A DNA stretch of 64,000 nt from Allofournierella_A excrementavium (GCA_019120375.1 DWVE01000027.1:186001-250000), one strand, 5' to 3'. Positions 6,879 to 16,669 are shown, counted from the stretch's first letter. Notes: generated by a model from the letters alone, not told the origin. Numbers and translations: made by a program.

Positions 6879-9425
6879 ATGATAAAAACGCGAGATCCTT
6901 TCACCGGCGCCCAGCGCCGCAACGTGGCGTTGAGCTTCGGGCTCGGCGCCGCGCTGGTGCTGTGCATCTATTTTGTACTGGGCTTCTGGCCCTTCGGTGA
7001 CGGCACCATGCTCACCGGCGACCTTAACGGTCTGTATGTGGCCTACCTCACCGACCTGAAGCACCGCCTGACGGAGGGCGGCTTCTTTTACAGCTTTTCA
7101 AAACTCTGCGGCGGCAGCACCCTGGGCCTGTTCGCCTACTATATGGCCAGCCCCTTCAATCTGCTGATCCTGCTGGCCCCCACCCGCATGATCCCCCAGA
7201 TGGTGCAGCTGATGTTCCTTCTGCGCACCGCCTGCACCGGCGCGGCCTTCTGCTTCTTTGTGCAAAAGCACTATGACAGCGCCAGCCCCCTGCTGCCCGT
7301 TCTGAGCCAGGGCTACGCCCTGTGCGCCTATTGCGTGGTCTACAGCCAGAACATCATCTGGATGGACGTGGTGATGCTGGCGCCGCTGGTGCTGTGGGCG
7401 CTGGAACAGCTGGTGGACACCGGCCGCCACTGGCCGCTGTTCTGGCTGGTGCTGGCCTGCATTCTGCTGAACTTTTACACCGCCTGGGAGGTGTGCCTGT
7501 TCAGCGTGCTCTACTTCTTCTGGTACTGGGCCGCCAGCCCCCGCCTCGCCGGGCGCAGCCGCCGGCTGCTGGGCCGCCGCCTTGGCGCTTTCGCGGCCAC
7601 GGGCGTGCTGGCGGCGGGGCTTGCCATGGCCCTCTTGTACCCGGCGCTGGTGGAGATCGAGGAATCCAAGGGCGCTTTGTTCGGCATGGACTTCACCCTC
7701 GGGACCAACTTCTCCCTGCCGCAGCTTCTGTATCAGTTCTTCTTCGGCAACTTCTTCTGGGAGGACGTGACGAACGGCCTGCCCAACATCTACTGCGGCG
7801 TGTTCTGCGCCGTGCTGGCGGTGCTGTTCTTCCTCTCGGGCAAGGTGTCCCGGCGGGAAAAGCTGGCAAGCGCCGGGATGCTGGCGGCGCTGGTGCTCAG
7901 CTTCTGGGTGAACGGCGTCGACCTGGTCTGGCACGGCTTCAAGGAGCCGGTGTGGTTCCCTTACCGCTACAGCTTTTTGTTCAGCCTCTTCCTTCTTGTG
8001 CTGGCGGCGCGGGCGCTGCTGGACGCCCGGCCCCGGCTCTGGGCGCTGGGCGCGGCCGCTGCGCTGGGCGCGGTGTGGCTGGCGGGCTATCATGCCTCGG
8101 CCGGCGAGACCTTCTCGGTGCTCAAGCTGGCCGCCTGCGCCGGGGTCTGGTACGGCACGCTGGCCTGTCTGTGGCTGCTGGGCGCAAAAAGGACCGGCGC
8201 GCTGCTGGGCGCGGCGGGGCTCTGTGTGCTCGCCTGCGGCGACATGACCGCGAACAGCACGCTGGCCCTGCGCAAGTTCGAGACCTACACCAAAAGCGGC
8301 TTTGAGAGCTTTTACGACGAGAACACCGCCGTGGTGGACGCCCTGCGCGCGCGGGACGACGGGTATTACCGCATCGAAAAGAACTTCATGCGCACCCTGA
8401 ACGACCCCATGCTGCTGGGCTACTGGGGCATCAGCCACTACTCTTCCACCAAGGCCAGCACCGCAAAGCCCATGCTGGAACAGCTGGGCTATGTGAACTA
8501 CACCGTCTACGGCTGGGGCTCCACCGCCGTGGCGGACAGTCTTTTGGGCATCAAGTATGTCTACTCCGACGGCAGCCGCCCGCTGCCCGCCGGCTACCAG
8601 CCGCTGGAGACGGGCACCACCCTGACGGCGGCGGAAAACCCCTGGGCGCTGCCCTTGGCCTGGGCCGGCGGCGACGAGGCACTGGCGGTGGACGTGGAGG
8701 CGAGCTCCAACACCTTCCTGCTGCAAAACGAGATGCTCTCGGCGCTGGTGCCCGGCACGCCGGACGCCCTGCTGGCCGCGGAGGATGTGGAATTTGACGA
8801 GGAGGCCAGCGGCATCGGCCTGTGGTTCACCGCGCCGGTGAGCGGGCCCTGCTATCTGGCCGTGCCGGACACCGGCACCCTGCTGCCCGCCGACGTGAAG
8901 GTGGACGGCGAGCTGCTGGGCGAATACTTCCAGGGAGACTCCCTGGGCGGCGTGTTCCCCCTGGGCAGCTTTGAAGCGGGCCAGCGGGTGTATTTTGAAC
9001 TGGGCGTGGAGGACACGCCCGAATACCGGGACAAAATTCAGATCTACAGCCTGGATACCGATGTGCTCACCGAGGCGGCCGACACCCTGAAAGCGGGCGC
9101 GGCCACCGGGCTCTCCATCCGGGAGGGCGGCGCCATCGACCTTGTGATCGAGGGCGGCGAGGGGCGCGAGCTGCTGGTGCTGCCCTTCGCCTATGAGGAC
9201 GGCGGCCGCTGGACCGCCGTGTGCAACGGCGAGGAAGTGCCGGTGGAGCAGGTCTTTGAGGGCATGATGGGCGTGAAGCTGGAAGAGGGCGAAAACGTCA
9301 TTCAGCTGCGCTACCATCATCCGGGCGCTGCGGCGGGCGCGGCGGTGAGCGCCGTGTCGGCGGCGGCAGCCATCGTGTGGTTCGCGGCGGAAAAGCGGCG
9401 CGGCAAGGGAGGAAAAGACGCATGA
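6879..9425 (+). CDS. YfhO-family polytopic membrane protein
   Basis: 848 residues with a dozen or so hydrophobic segments in the first ~480 residues (from ALVLCIYFVLGFW near residue 24), a large extracytoplasmic region, and a last hydrophobic segment near the C-terminus (AAAGAAVSAVSAAAAIVWF). Loop motifs such as GDLNGLY and GGSTLGLFAYY are typical of YfhO. Relatives are implicated in glycosylating lipoteichoic acid in Firmicutes. It is paralogous to the truncated protein at the start of the window. Its stop overlaps the ATG of the next gene (ATGA), coupling it to the ThrE-type exporter genes. Confidence 0.85.
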   Translation: MIKTRDPFTGAQRRNVALSFGLGAALVLCIYFVLGFWPFGDGTMLTGDLNGLYVAYLTDLKHRLTEGGFFYSFSKLCGGSTLGLFAYYMASPFNLLILLAPTRMIPQMVQLMFLLRTACTGAAFCFFVQKHYDSASPLLPVLSQGYALCAYCVVYSQNIIWMDVVMLAPLVLWALEQLVDTGRHWPLFWLVLACILLNFYTAWEVCLFSVLYFFWYWAASPRLAGRSRRLLGRRLGAFAATGVLAAGLAMALLYPALVEIEESKGALFGMDFTLGTNFSLPQLLYQFFFGNFFWEDVTNGLPNIYCGVFCAVLAVLFFLSGKVSRREKLASAGMLAALVLSFWVNGVDLVWHGFKEPVWFPYRYSFLFSLFLLVLAARALLDARPRLWALGAAAALGAVWLAGYHASAGETFSVLKLAACAGVWYGTLACLWLLGAKRTGALLGAAGLCVLACGDMTANSTLALRKFETYTKSGFESFYDENTAVVDALRARDDGYYRIEKNFMRTLNDPMLLGYWGISHYSSTKASTAKPMLEQLGYVNYTVYGWGSTAVADSLLGIKYVYSDGSRPLPAGYQPLETGTTLTAAENPWALPLAWAGGDEALAVDVEASSNTFLLQNEMLSALVPGTPDALLAAEDVEFDEEASGIGLWFTAPVSGPCYLAVPDTGTLLPADVKVDGELLGEYFQGDSLGGVFPLGSFEAGQRVYFELGVEDTPEYRDKIQIYSLDTDVLTEAADTLKAGAATGLSIREGGAIDLVIEGGEGRELLVLPFAYEDGGRWTAVCNGEEVPVEQVFEGMMGVKLEEGENVIQLRYHHPGAAAGAAVSAVSAAAAIVWFAAEKRRGKGGKDA

Positions 9426-10192
9426 ACGAACCCCAGAGGGTGCTGGAGCTGGTCACCGAAGCCGGTGAGCTGCTGCTCAAAAACGGCGCGGAGGTCAGCC
9501 GCACCCAGCAGACCATGGAGATCATGGCAAAGAGCCTTGGCGTGTCGGATTTCCACGGCTATGTGCTCACCAACGGCATCTTCACCAGTGTCGGCCCGGA
9601 GAACAACATGCCCGCCCAGGTGCGCAGCGTGCCCGCCAGCACGGTGCATCTGGGCCGGGTGGAGGCGGTGAACCAGCTGTCCCGGCGCATCGCCGCGGGC
9701 GAGGTGGGGCTGGACGAAGCCTATGCCGAGCTGGAGCGCATCCGAAAGATGCCCTGCGCCCCCGCGCTGGGCCAGGTGCTGGCCTGCGGCTTCGGCAGCG
9801 CCTGCTTTGCCATCCTGTTCGGCGGCGTCTGGCAGGACGGCGTGGTGGCCCTTGCGGTGGGCCTTGGCCTGCAGCTGGTGCTGCTGGGGCTGGACCGCTG
9901 GGGCGCAGGCAAGCTGTTCACCTGCTTTTTGGGCGCGGCGTTCGTCGCGCTGTTCACCCTGCTCATCTTTGCCACCGGCATCGGCATCAACAGCGACAAA
10001 GCCATCATCGGCGCGCTGATGCCCCTGGTGCCGGGCATGGCGCTGACCCTGGGCATCCGGGACCTCATCGACTCGGACTTCCTCTCCGGCGTCATCCGCA
10101 TGCTGAACGCGCTGCTCACCGCCGTCTGCATCGCTTTGGGCGCGGGCCTTGTGCTGGCCCTGGCAAATCTCATCGAGGGGGTGGCGCTGTGA
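9422..10192 (+). CDS. Threonine/serine exporter ThrE-type, N-terminal (DUF1212) component
   Basis: 256 residues from the ATG at 9422, which overlaps the preceding stop as ATGA; an earlier in-frame start would overlap YfhO by more. The cytoplasmic N-terminal third carries AGELLLKNGAEVSRT and VRSVPASTVHL, typical of the ThrE DUF1212 domain. It is followed by about five hydrophobic segments from residue ~115. In Clostridia the exporter is split into this subunit and a smaller membrane subunit, as here. The next gene starts at a GTG overlapping this stop (GTGA). The role in amino-acid export is inferred from the family. Confidence 0.88.
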   Translation: MNEPQRVLELVTEAGELLLKNGAEVSRTQQTMEIMAKSLGVSDFHGYVLTNGIFTSVGPENNMPAQVRSVPASTVHLGRVEAVNQLSRRIAAGEVGLDEAYAELERIRKMPCAPALGQVLACGFGSACFAILFGGVWQDGVVALAVGLGLQLVLLGLDRWGAGKLFTCFLGAAFVALFTLLIFATGIGINSDKAIIGALMPLVPGMALTLGIRDLIDSDFLSGVIRMLNALLTAVCIALGAGLVLALANLIEGVAL

Positions 10193-10638
10193 CCGGTCCG
10201 CTTCTGATCCAGCTGGCGGCGGCCTTCTGCGGCACCGTCTGCTTTGCGATTTTGTTCCACGTTCCGCCGCGGCATCTGTGGTGCTGCGGCATCTGCGGCA
10301 TGGCCGGGTGGCTGGTCTACTGGCTGAGCATGCAGTACCAGCCGGACACGGTTGTGGCCAGCTTTCTGGCGGTCATCCCCATGGCCGTTTCCGCCCGGGC
10401 CTGCGCCATCCTGCGCAAGGCCCCGGTCACCCTGTTCCTCATCCCGGGCATCTTTCCGCTGGTACCCGGCGCGGGCATCTATTACACCGCCTACAGCTTC
10501 ATCATGGGCGATTCGGCGGCGGCCGCCGCCAAGGGCGCGGAGACCCTGAAGATCGCCGTGGGCCTTGCGCTGGGCGTGGCGGTGGTGGTGGCCATCCCCC
10601 TGCGCTGGGGCGCGGGGGCCCGCAGCCGCCAGAAATAA
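10189..10638 (+). CDS. Threonine/serine exporter ThrE-type, small membrane component
   Basis: 149 residues, GTG start overlapping the upstream stop by 4 bases. Four to five hydrophobic segments and the motif FLIPGIFPLVPGAGIYYT (residues ~83-100) identify the C-terminal half of ThrE (DUF3815-like). It should pair with the product of 9422-10192 to form a complete exporter. A strong terminator follows the stop, so it closes the transcription unit. Confidence 0.88.
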   Translation: MTGPLLIQLAAAFCGTVCFAILFHVPPRHLWCCGICGMAGWLVYWLSMQYQPDTVVASFLAVIPMAVSARACAILRKAPVTLFLIPGIFPLVPGAGIYYTAYSFIMGDSAAAAAKGAETLKIAVGLALGVAVVVAIPLRWGAGARSRQK

Positions 10639-10643
10639 ACGAC

Positions 10644-10687
10644 AAAAGCCCGCCGGGAAGCAGCTGCTTCCCGGCGGGCTTTTTTTT
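10644..10687 (+). terminator. Intrinsic terminator after the ThrE-type genes
   Basis: A perfect palindrome of about 20 bases per arm (AAAAGCCCGCCGGGAAGCAG and its complement) with no unpaired loop beyond the central CAGCTG, followed by eight T. The arms carry A- and T-runs, so it could work in both directions. Confidence 0.9.
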
Positions 10688-10758
10688 GTGCGCAATATTT
10701 TACAAGAACGATACGTCTTGCTGGGGACTTGTTGCCCCGCCCGGTGGGATACTTTTCC

Positions 10759-10775
10759 TGCGGCGAAGCGCCGCA
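10759..10775 (+). other. Small hairpin in the 5' leader of the lipoprotein gene
   Basis: TGCGGCG-AAG-CGCCGCA, a perfect 7-bp stem ending 15 bases before the AAAAGGAGAG Shine-Dalgarno of the gene at 10804. The rest of 10688-10803 shows no other clear element; I could not find a convincing -35/-10 pair for the lipoprotein gene. Confidence 0.5.
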
Positions 10776-10803
10776 AAACAGGATAAAAGGAGAGTAGAAC
10801 ACC

Positions 10804-11577
10804 ATGAAGATGAAACTTGCCGCCCTGGCGGCCTCGTTCGTTTTGGCGGCGGCGCTTGCCGCCTGCGGGGGCAGCCCCTCGTCCGCCCCGGCCCAAAGCC
10901 TGCCGACCCAGCCGTCGTCCGCCGCGCCGGAAAGCGCCGCCCCCGGCAGCGAAGCAGACTCCGCCCCGGAGCCCTCCGCTGCGGGCGAAACAGAGATCAG
11001 GGGCACGGGCGAGAGCATTTCGGGCCATAAAAGCTTCACCATCCACTACGAGGACGACACCGAAAGCGCCATCCAGCGGGGCGTGGAGGGTCTGACCTAC
11101 ACCCTGGAGGGGGTGCAGGTGTTCGATTCCATCAAAGACGCCGGGGTGGACATGTACGGCTGCACGGTGGACAGTGAGGACATCCTCGGCCTGCCCTTTG
11201 TGCTGGTGGAACTGAAAGCGGACTACACCGCCCCCGCCGGCGGGGAAGGGGAGGCCATCGCGGACGCGAACGACCTGACCCCCATGATCCAGATGGACCG
11301 GCTGGAAGAGGGCAGCGAGCCCGCCTTCCCCGTGCTGGGCTATTTCAGCCTGCGCCCCAAGGAGGGCGACGCCAAGCTGGACAGCCAGCATCAGGCCTTC
11401 TGCTACATCATCAAGGACGGCGAGAGCGTCACTTTCCAGCTGGGCGTCTTCTGCGACCGGACGCTCCTGGACGCGAAGGACCTGTATCTTGAGGTGAACG
11501 CCGTGCCCGCGCCCCCGGACGGAGGCGCCGTCAGCGGCGACACCGTCAAGCGGATGTTCGACCTGCTGGGGGAATGA
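10804..11577 (+). CDS. Predicted lipoprotein, unknown function
   Basis: 257 residues. An N-terminal signal peptide ends in the lipobox LAAC at residue ~21, followed by a Ser/Pro/Ala-rich linker to residue ~65 and then a globular domain with alternating beta-strand character (FTIHYEDD, LPFVLVELKADY, FCYIIKDGESVTFQLG). The fold resembles small DUF4352-like lipoproteins but I do not recognise the family. SD AAAGGAGAG lies ahead of the ATG. It is flanked by terminators on both sides, so it is monocistronic. Confidence 0.8.
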   Translation: MKMKLAALAASFVLAAALAACGGSPSSAPAQSLPTQPSSAAPESAAPGSEADSAPEPSAAGETEIRGTGESISGHKSFTIHYEDDTESAIQRGVEGLTYTLEGVQVFDSIKDAGVDMYGCTVDSEDILGLPFVLVELKADYTAPAGGEGEAIADANDLTPMIQMDRLEEGSEPAFPVLGYFSLRPKEGDAKLDSQHQAFCYIIKDGESVTFQLGVFCDRTLLDAKDLYLEVNAVPAPPDGGAVSGDTVKRMFDLLGE

Positions 11578-11580
11578 GTA

Positions 11581-11623
11581 AAAAAGGCTGCCGCTCAAGT
11601 GCTTTTGAGCGGCAGCCTTTTTA
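11581..11623. terminator. Bidirectional terminator between convergent genes
   Basis: AAAAAGGCTGCCGCTCAA pairs with TTGAGCGGCAGCCTTTTT around a short loop. It lies between the lipoprotein stop (11577) and the stop of the minus-strand symporter (11638), with U-runs available in both directions. Confidence 0.9.
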
Positions 11624-11637
11624 TTATCAGATGAGTC

Positions 11638-13023
11638 TCACGCGGTCTCGGCGGTGGCGGGGGCAGCCAGCTCGTGCAGATTGGCGTTGTAGACTTCCTC
11701 GTTCAGCAGGTTCTCGGACTTGGCCACATACAGGCAGGTGCAGGAGTCGCCCACCACGTTCAGCGAGGTGCACAGCATCTCGATGGGGCGGTTGATGGCC
11801 AGGATCAGGCTGTAGGCCATCAGGGCGCTGTCGTTGGTCATGCCCACGCCGGACAGGATGGTGAACAGGATGATCGCGCCGGCGCCGGGGGCGGCGGGGG
11901 TGCCTGCCGAAGCGATGAGCGCCAGGGCCATGATGACCAGCAGGGAGAGCGGAGTGACGTCATAGCCGCCGCAGCCCGCCACGAACAGGGTGGCGACGAC
12001 CTGCATGATGGCGGTGCCGTTCATGTTCACGGTCATGCCCAGGGGCAGCACGAAGGAGGCGACGGATTCGTCCACGCCCAGTTCCTGGGAGGTGGTCTCC
12101 ATGTTCAGCGGCAGGGCCGCGGCGCTGGAGGAGGTGGAGAAGCCGAACAGCGCCACCTTGGAGATCTTCTTGATGAAGGGGATGGGGTCCAGCTTGGCGC
12201 CGAGGCGGATGATCAGCGCATAGCCGAACACCAGATACACCAGCAGCAGCGCGACGGTGGTGAGCATGTAGAAGGCAGCCGGGCGCAGGTAGTCGATGCC
12301 ATAGGTGGCGAAGGTGCGGGTCAGCAGCACGAAGATGGCCAGCGGGCCCACCTTGGAGACCACGAAGTTCAGGAACACCACGCAGAGGTTGTTCACCTCG
12401 TTGAACAGCTTGGTCAGCGTCAGGCAGCGGTCCTCGCCCACAGCGGTGATGCACAGGCCCACCGCGGCGGCGATGAACACGACGGCCAGCACGGCGGTGT
12501 TGCTGCTGAAGGCGGTGGTGATGTTGGAGGGCACGATGTCCAGGATCACGTTCAGGGGGTTCGAGCCGGAGGCGCCGGTGCTCGCCTGCATCGAACCGAT
12601 GGAGGTGGTGAACAGGCCGGCCTTGAACAGCAAAAGCCCGACGGTTGCGGCCAGCAGCAGCGCGAAGAAGGAGCAGAGCAGGAACCAGCACAGGGTCTTG
12701 AAGGAGATGCGGCCCAGGGTGCGGGTGTCGGAGATGGCGCCGATGGCCAGTGCGATGGAGGTGAACACCATCGGAACGATGACCAGCTGCAGCGCGCGGA
12801 TGAACATCTGGCCGATGATGTAGAACAGGCCGATGGCGTTTGCGGCCCCCTCCGCGGTGATGTCCTGGAACAGGATGTTATTGATCGTGCCCCAGAGCGC
12901 CGCGTTGCCGGTGGCGTTCAGTGTTTCGCGCAGCCACATAAAAAAAAGGCCCGCGATACAGCCAAGCAGTAACGCGACGCCCATTCTTGCAGCCAGCGAA
13001 CGAGAAGATTTGGTCTTTTTCAT
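11638..13023 (-). CDS. Dicarboxylate/amino acid:cation symporter (DAACS family)
   Basis: 461 residues from the ATG at 13023 (an upstream in-frame start adds only ten unconvincing residues). Eight or more hydrophobic segments, the serine-rich re-entrant loop FSTSSSAAALPLN, the substrate-binding TM7 motif NMNGTAIMQ and a second loop around TPAAPGAGA mark the GltP/DctA/SstT family. It takes up glutamate, aspartate, serine or C4-dicarboxylates with Na+ or H+; the exact substrate cannot be read. It has its own promoter and a shared terminator, so it is a single-gene unit. Confidence 0.9.
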   Translation of the reverse strand: MKKTKSSRSLAARMGVALLLGCIAGLFFMWLRETLNATGNAALWGTINNILFQDITAEGAANAIGLFYIIGQMFIRALQLVIVPMVFTSIALAIGAISDTRTLGRISFKTLCWFLLCSFFALLLAATVGLLLFKAGLFTTSIGSMQASTGASGSNPLNVILDIVPSNITTAFSSNTAVLAVVFIAAAVGLCITAVGEDRCLTLTKLFNEVNNLCVVFLNFVVSKVGPLAIFVLLTRTFATYGIDYLRPAAFYMLTTVALLLVYLVFGYALIIRLGAKLDPIPFIKKISKVALFGFSTSSSAAALPLNMETTSQELGVDESVASFVLPLGMTVNMNGTAIMQVVATLFVAGCGGYDVTPLSLLVIMALALIASAGTPAAPGAGAIILFTILSGVGMTNDSALMAYSLILAINRPIEMLCTSLNVVGDSCTCLYVAKSENLLNEEVYNANLHELAAPATAETA

Positions 13024-13172
13024 GATCGATACCCCCACCACATTGAATTGCACAGGGCTGCCCGCGCGCAGGCCGCCGGGGGGCGGGTGCGGGGGACGGA
13101 CAGCTGACCTGTCGAAACCAAATGGAACGGCGCGGCGGGGCCGCGTGACCGCGTCTCCGGCACACCTTTAAT

Positions 13173-13201
13173 ATCATACTCAAAGATACGACGCATTTCA
13201 A
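13173..13201 (-). promoter_or_regulatory. Promoter for the DAACS symporter
   Basis: On the minus strand, TTGAAA (13201-13196), a 17-base gap and TATGAT (13178-13173) form a near-consensus sigma-A promoter. It lies ~150 bases upstream of the symporter ATG, leaving a ~140-base GC-rich leader. The rest of the 13024-13439 gap holds this leader, an AT-rich stretch upstream, and the terminator of the preceding operon. Confidence 0.8.
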
Positions 13202-13373
13202 CTGTGAATTGTGTAGAAAAATGGTTGTTAAAACCGTGTAAAATGGGAAAAGTTGCAAGAAAACGTCCTGAAGTGCCCCGGCTTTGGGCAGAATGCCGAA
13301 AGAAGTCATACTACCGCAAGCGTTCGCCCCGGCGCCCCGGAGACCAAAAAAACAACAGCATAACAGCCGAAGA

Positions 13374-13411
13374 AAAAGCCGGGCCTCCCCGAACGGGGAA
13401 GACCCGGCTTT
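13374..13411 (-). terminator. Intrinsic terminator of the psuK-psuG-zinc-ribbon operon
   Basis: AAAGCCGGG and CCCGGCTTT arms enclose an inner CCCC-GAA-CGGGG hairpin. Read on the minus strand it ends in a TTTTTC run, placing it correctly downstream of the gene at 13440-13784. Confidence 0.85.
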
Positions 13412-13439
13412 GCTGTGCCGTATTCAGAAAAACAATGGC

Positions 13440-13784
13440 TCAAAACCAGCCGATCCAGACTCCGGCGGCCATGGTCACCGCGCCCAGCGCACGCCCCGCC
13501 CGGCGGGCGGCGCGCATGCCCAGCAGGGCGGTGGTCTCGGGGGTGACCAGAGGAAAGAGCAAAATGTCCGACCCGATCAGCAGCATGCCGCCGCCCGCCA
13601 GAGCGTCCTGCCCATCGAGCGCGCCGGCAAACAGCGCCAGCACGCCCGCGGCCAGCAGGAGAAGGAACCACTTGATGCAGCGCTGATCCCAGGCGAGGAT
13701 GCGCTCGCAGCGCTCCCTGCAGTCATCGCTGCAAAAGTGCTGCCCTTGCGGCAGTTTTTTGCCGCACCAGCCGCAGCGGTCCAT
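13440..13784 (-). CDS. Small zinc-ribbon membrane protein
   Basis: 114 residues from the ATG at 13784, which follows AGGAGG; the open frame extends upstream into psuG but without an SD. An N-terminal treble-clef/zinc-ribbon pattern (CGWCGKKLP...HFCSDDC, four cysteines plus a histidine) is followed by two hydrophobic segments (WFLLLLAAGVLALFAGAL and GMLLIGSDILLFPLV) and a third weaker one at the C-terminus. Function unknown. It is the last gene of the psuK-psuG operon, 28 bases after psuG. Confidence 0.75.
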   Translation of the reverse strand: MDRCGWCGKKLPQGQHFCSDDCRERCERILAWDQRCIKWFLLLLAAGVLALFAGALDGQDALAGGGMLLIGSDILLFPLVTPETTALLGMRAARRAGRALGAVTMAAGVWIGWF

Positions 13785-13812
13785 GACGGAGCCTCCTTCC
13801 AGGCAGGCGGCT

Positions 13813-14726
<914 letters not shown>

Positions 14727-14730
<4 letters not shown>

Positions 14731-15656
14731 TGTACATACTCCTTTATCATAGTGTGAACGGCTTGCTCACTCATCTCTTCGCTGATGGTGTCCGGCGCGG
14801 CGATGGCCACAAGGCCCGCCCCCAGGGCGAAGTCCAGCACTTCGCTCTCGCTTTTGCCCGCCAGCGTGGCGTGCACGATGCCCGCCATGGTGGCGTCGCC
14901 CGCGCCGGTGGCGTTCACCAGCTTGTCAAAGGCGCGGCTGCGCCGGTGCACGCTGCCCTCCGGGCCCTTGTAGTAGATGCCGTCCGCCCCAAGGCTGACG
15001 AACACCCGCCGCACGCCCGCGGCCAGCACCCGGGTGCAGGCCTCTTCCAGGTCGGCGTCGGTGGAGATGGACATGCCTGCCAGCACCTCCATCTCCAGCC
15101 GGTTGGGCTTGATGGTGTCGAACCGGCCCAGCACCGGCACCAGCTTCCTGGCCCAGGTGGTGCTCACCGGGTCGATGTAGAGGGGCGCGGTGCAGTGGGC
15201 GGCCAGATATTCCAGCGCGTCGGCGGGCAGGTTGCCGTCGCACACCACCACCGGCGCGGCGTTCAAAAGGTCCATCCGCTGGGCCACGAAGTCCGCGTCG
15301 ATGGCCGAGAGCACGCGCATGTCGCTCATGGCCACCAGCATGTCGCCCTCCGAGTCCATGATGGAGATATAGCTGGAGGAGGGGTGCCCCTGGCGCACCA
15401 GCAGCCCCCGGGTGCCCACGCCCAGCTCAGCGCAGGAATCCAGCAGCATGCGGCCGTAGACGTCGTCGCCCACGGCGCTCACCAGTTCGCACCGCTCGCC
15501 CAGGCGGGTGAGATTGTCCAGAATGTTGCGGGTCACGCCGCCCACCGACACGTGCAGCCGGCCGGGGTTGGAATCCCGCATGATGAGGGGGGCAAGGCTC
15601 TGGCCGTGGATGTCCACATTGGCTCCGCCGATGCCCGCCACATAGCTTTGGCCCAA
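14727..15656 (-). CDS. psuK: Pseudouridine kinase (PfkB family)
   Basis: I place the start at TTG 15656, giving 309 residues: a strong SD (GGGAGGTG) lies 6 bases ahead of it. The longer ATG start at 15683 would put that SD inside the coding sequence and has none of its own. PfkB motifs are GGVTRNI near the N-terminus and the C-terminal NATGAGDATMAG with the catalytic aspartate. The product phosphorylates pseudouridine for PsuG. First gene of a three-gene minus-strand operon. Confidence 0.88.
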
Positions 15657-15695
15657 GAAAACACCTCCCGAAAAAACATCCATTTGGAAAATATC

Positions 15696-15725
15696 ATTTT
15701 ACTACATCTGCCCCCCGGATTACAA
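15696..15725 (-). promoter_or_regulatory. Promoter for psuK-psuG
   Basis: Minus strand TTGTAA (15725-15720), 18-base gap, TAAAAT (15701-15696). It starts transcription about 35 bases ahead of the chosen TTG start. Confidence 0.7.
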
Positions 15726-15739
15726 GGGGATACATGTAA

Positions 15740-15779
15740 AATTTGCCGCCCCGACCCGGCTTCGGGCGGGCGGCAAATT
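15740..15779. repeat. 12-bp inverted repeat in the psuK / LytM divergent region
   Basis: AATTTGCCGCCC pairs with GGGCGGCAAATT, enclosing a second small CCCG/CGGG hairpin. It lies immediately upstream of the psuK -35 element, in the 243-base gap between divergent genes, so it could be an operator or a DNA/RNA hairpin. No clear promoter for the plus-strand gene was found in 15780-15899. Confidence 0.6.
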
Positions 15780-15899
15780 GCGGCGGCGGATGAATAAAAC
15801 CCGCCGGCCCGCTGCAAACTAAGGGCAAAGCGATGACCCGCCGCCCCGGCCCTGTCGGCCCTGCGCGGCCGGCAGCAGAAAACAACAAGGAGCGATAGC

Positions 15900-16613
15900 A
15901 TGAACAGGATCATCTCGTTTTTCAAAGGCAAGGGCTTTTACCTGGCCCTGGCCCTTTGCATCCTGGCTGCGGCGGCCAGCAGCTTCTGGGCCATCCGCAG
16001 CGTGATGCAGCGGTTCGGGCCGAACGCCGACAGCAGTCTGGAACAGGAGGGGACGCAGGAATGGGATTTGCCCGACGTACAGGTGGAGCAGAAGGTGAAC
16101 GATGTGCCCGTGCCATCGGCAAAACCGTCACAGCCGTCGTCCTCGGCGTCTGGCTCTGGCGAAGCATCCGCACCGGCTGGGGACTCTGGCGAGGCTGCCG
16201 CTGCGCCCGCACCCTCCTTTGTGCAGCCGGTCGATGGGCAGATCACACAGGTCTACTCAGGGGATGAGCTGGTCTACAACGAGACGCTGCAGGACTGGCG
16301 CACCCACAACGGCGTGGACATCGCCTGCGCTGAGAACGCCCCGGTAAAGAGCGCGGTGGCGGGCACCGTCTGCAACATCTACGACGACGGCATGTGGGGC
16401 CGCATCGTGGAGGTGGAGGCGGGCGAGCTGACCTGGCGCTACGCCGGCCTTGCCGCGGACAGCGTGCAGGTGTCGGTGGGCGACGGGGTGAGCGCCGGCC
16501 AGACCCTGGGCAATGTGGGCGAAGTGATGGCCGAGACCGCCAGCGGCCCCCACCTGCACCTGGAGGTGCTCAAGGGCGGCAACCGGGTGGACCCGGAACA
16601 CTATTTCGGATAA
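15900..16613 (+). CDS. SpoIIQ-like LytM (M23) metallopeptidase
   Basis: 237 residues. A single N-terminal membrane anchor (residues ~12-33), a long Ser/Pro/Ala linker to ~105, then an M23/LytM domain. All zinc ligands are present: HNGVD (H136, D140) and HLHLE (H218, H220). This single-TM, linker, LytM layout matches SpoIIQ of sporulating Firmicutes, but general cell-wall endopeptidases look similar. SD AAGGAG precedes the ATG. Monocistronic, ending at a hairpin terminator. Confidence 0.8.
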   Translation: MNRIISFFKGKGFYLALALCILAAAASSFWAIRSVMQRFGPNADSSLEQEGTQEWDLPDVQVEQKVNDVPVPSAKPSQPSSSASGSGEASAPAGDSGEAAAAPAPSFVQPVDGQITQVYSGDELVYNETLQDWRTHNGVDIACAENAPVKSAVAGTVCNIYDDGMWGRIVEVEAGELTWRYAGLAADSVQVSVGDGVSAGQTLGNVGEVMAETASGPHLHLEVLKGGNRVDPEHYFG

Positions 16614-16621
16614 AAACAGCA

Positions 16622-16650
16622 GGGCCCCCGCTTTTTCGGCGGGGGCTCTT
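16622..16650. terminator. Terminator between convergent genes
   Basis: GCCCCCGC and GCGGGGGC arms with a TTTTTCG loop, followed by CTCTTTTCTTTTG on the plus strand. It may also serve the minus-strand gene ending at 16670, although the U-run is weaker that way. Confidence 0.75.
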
Positions 16651-16669
16651 TTCTTTTGTTTTAAGGCGG

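Noticed and set aside
15657..15683. ATG 15683 as the psuK start
   Set aside because: The only good SD (GGGAGGTG) lies downstream of this ATG and directly ahead of TTG 15656, which also fits the family N-terminus.
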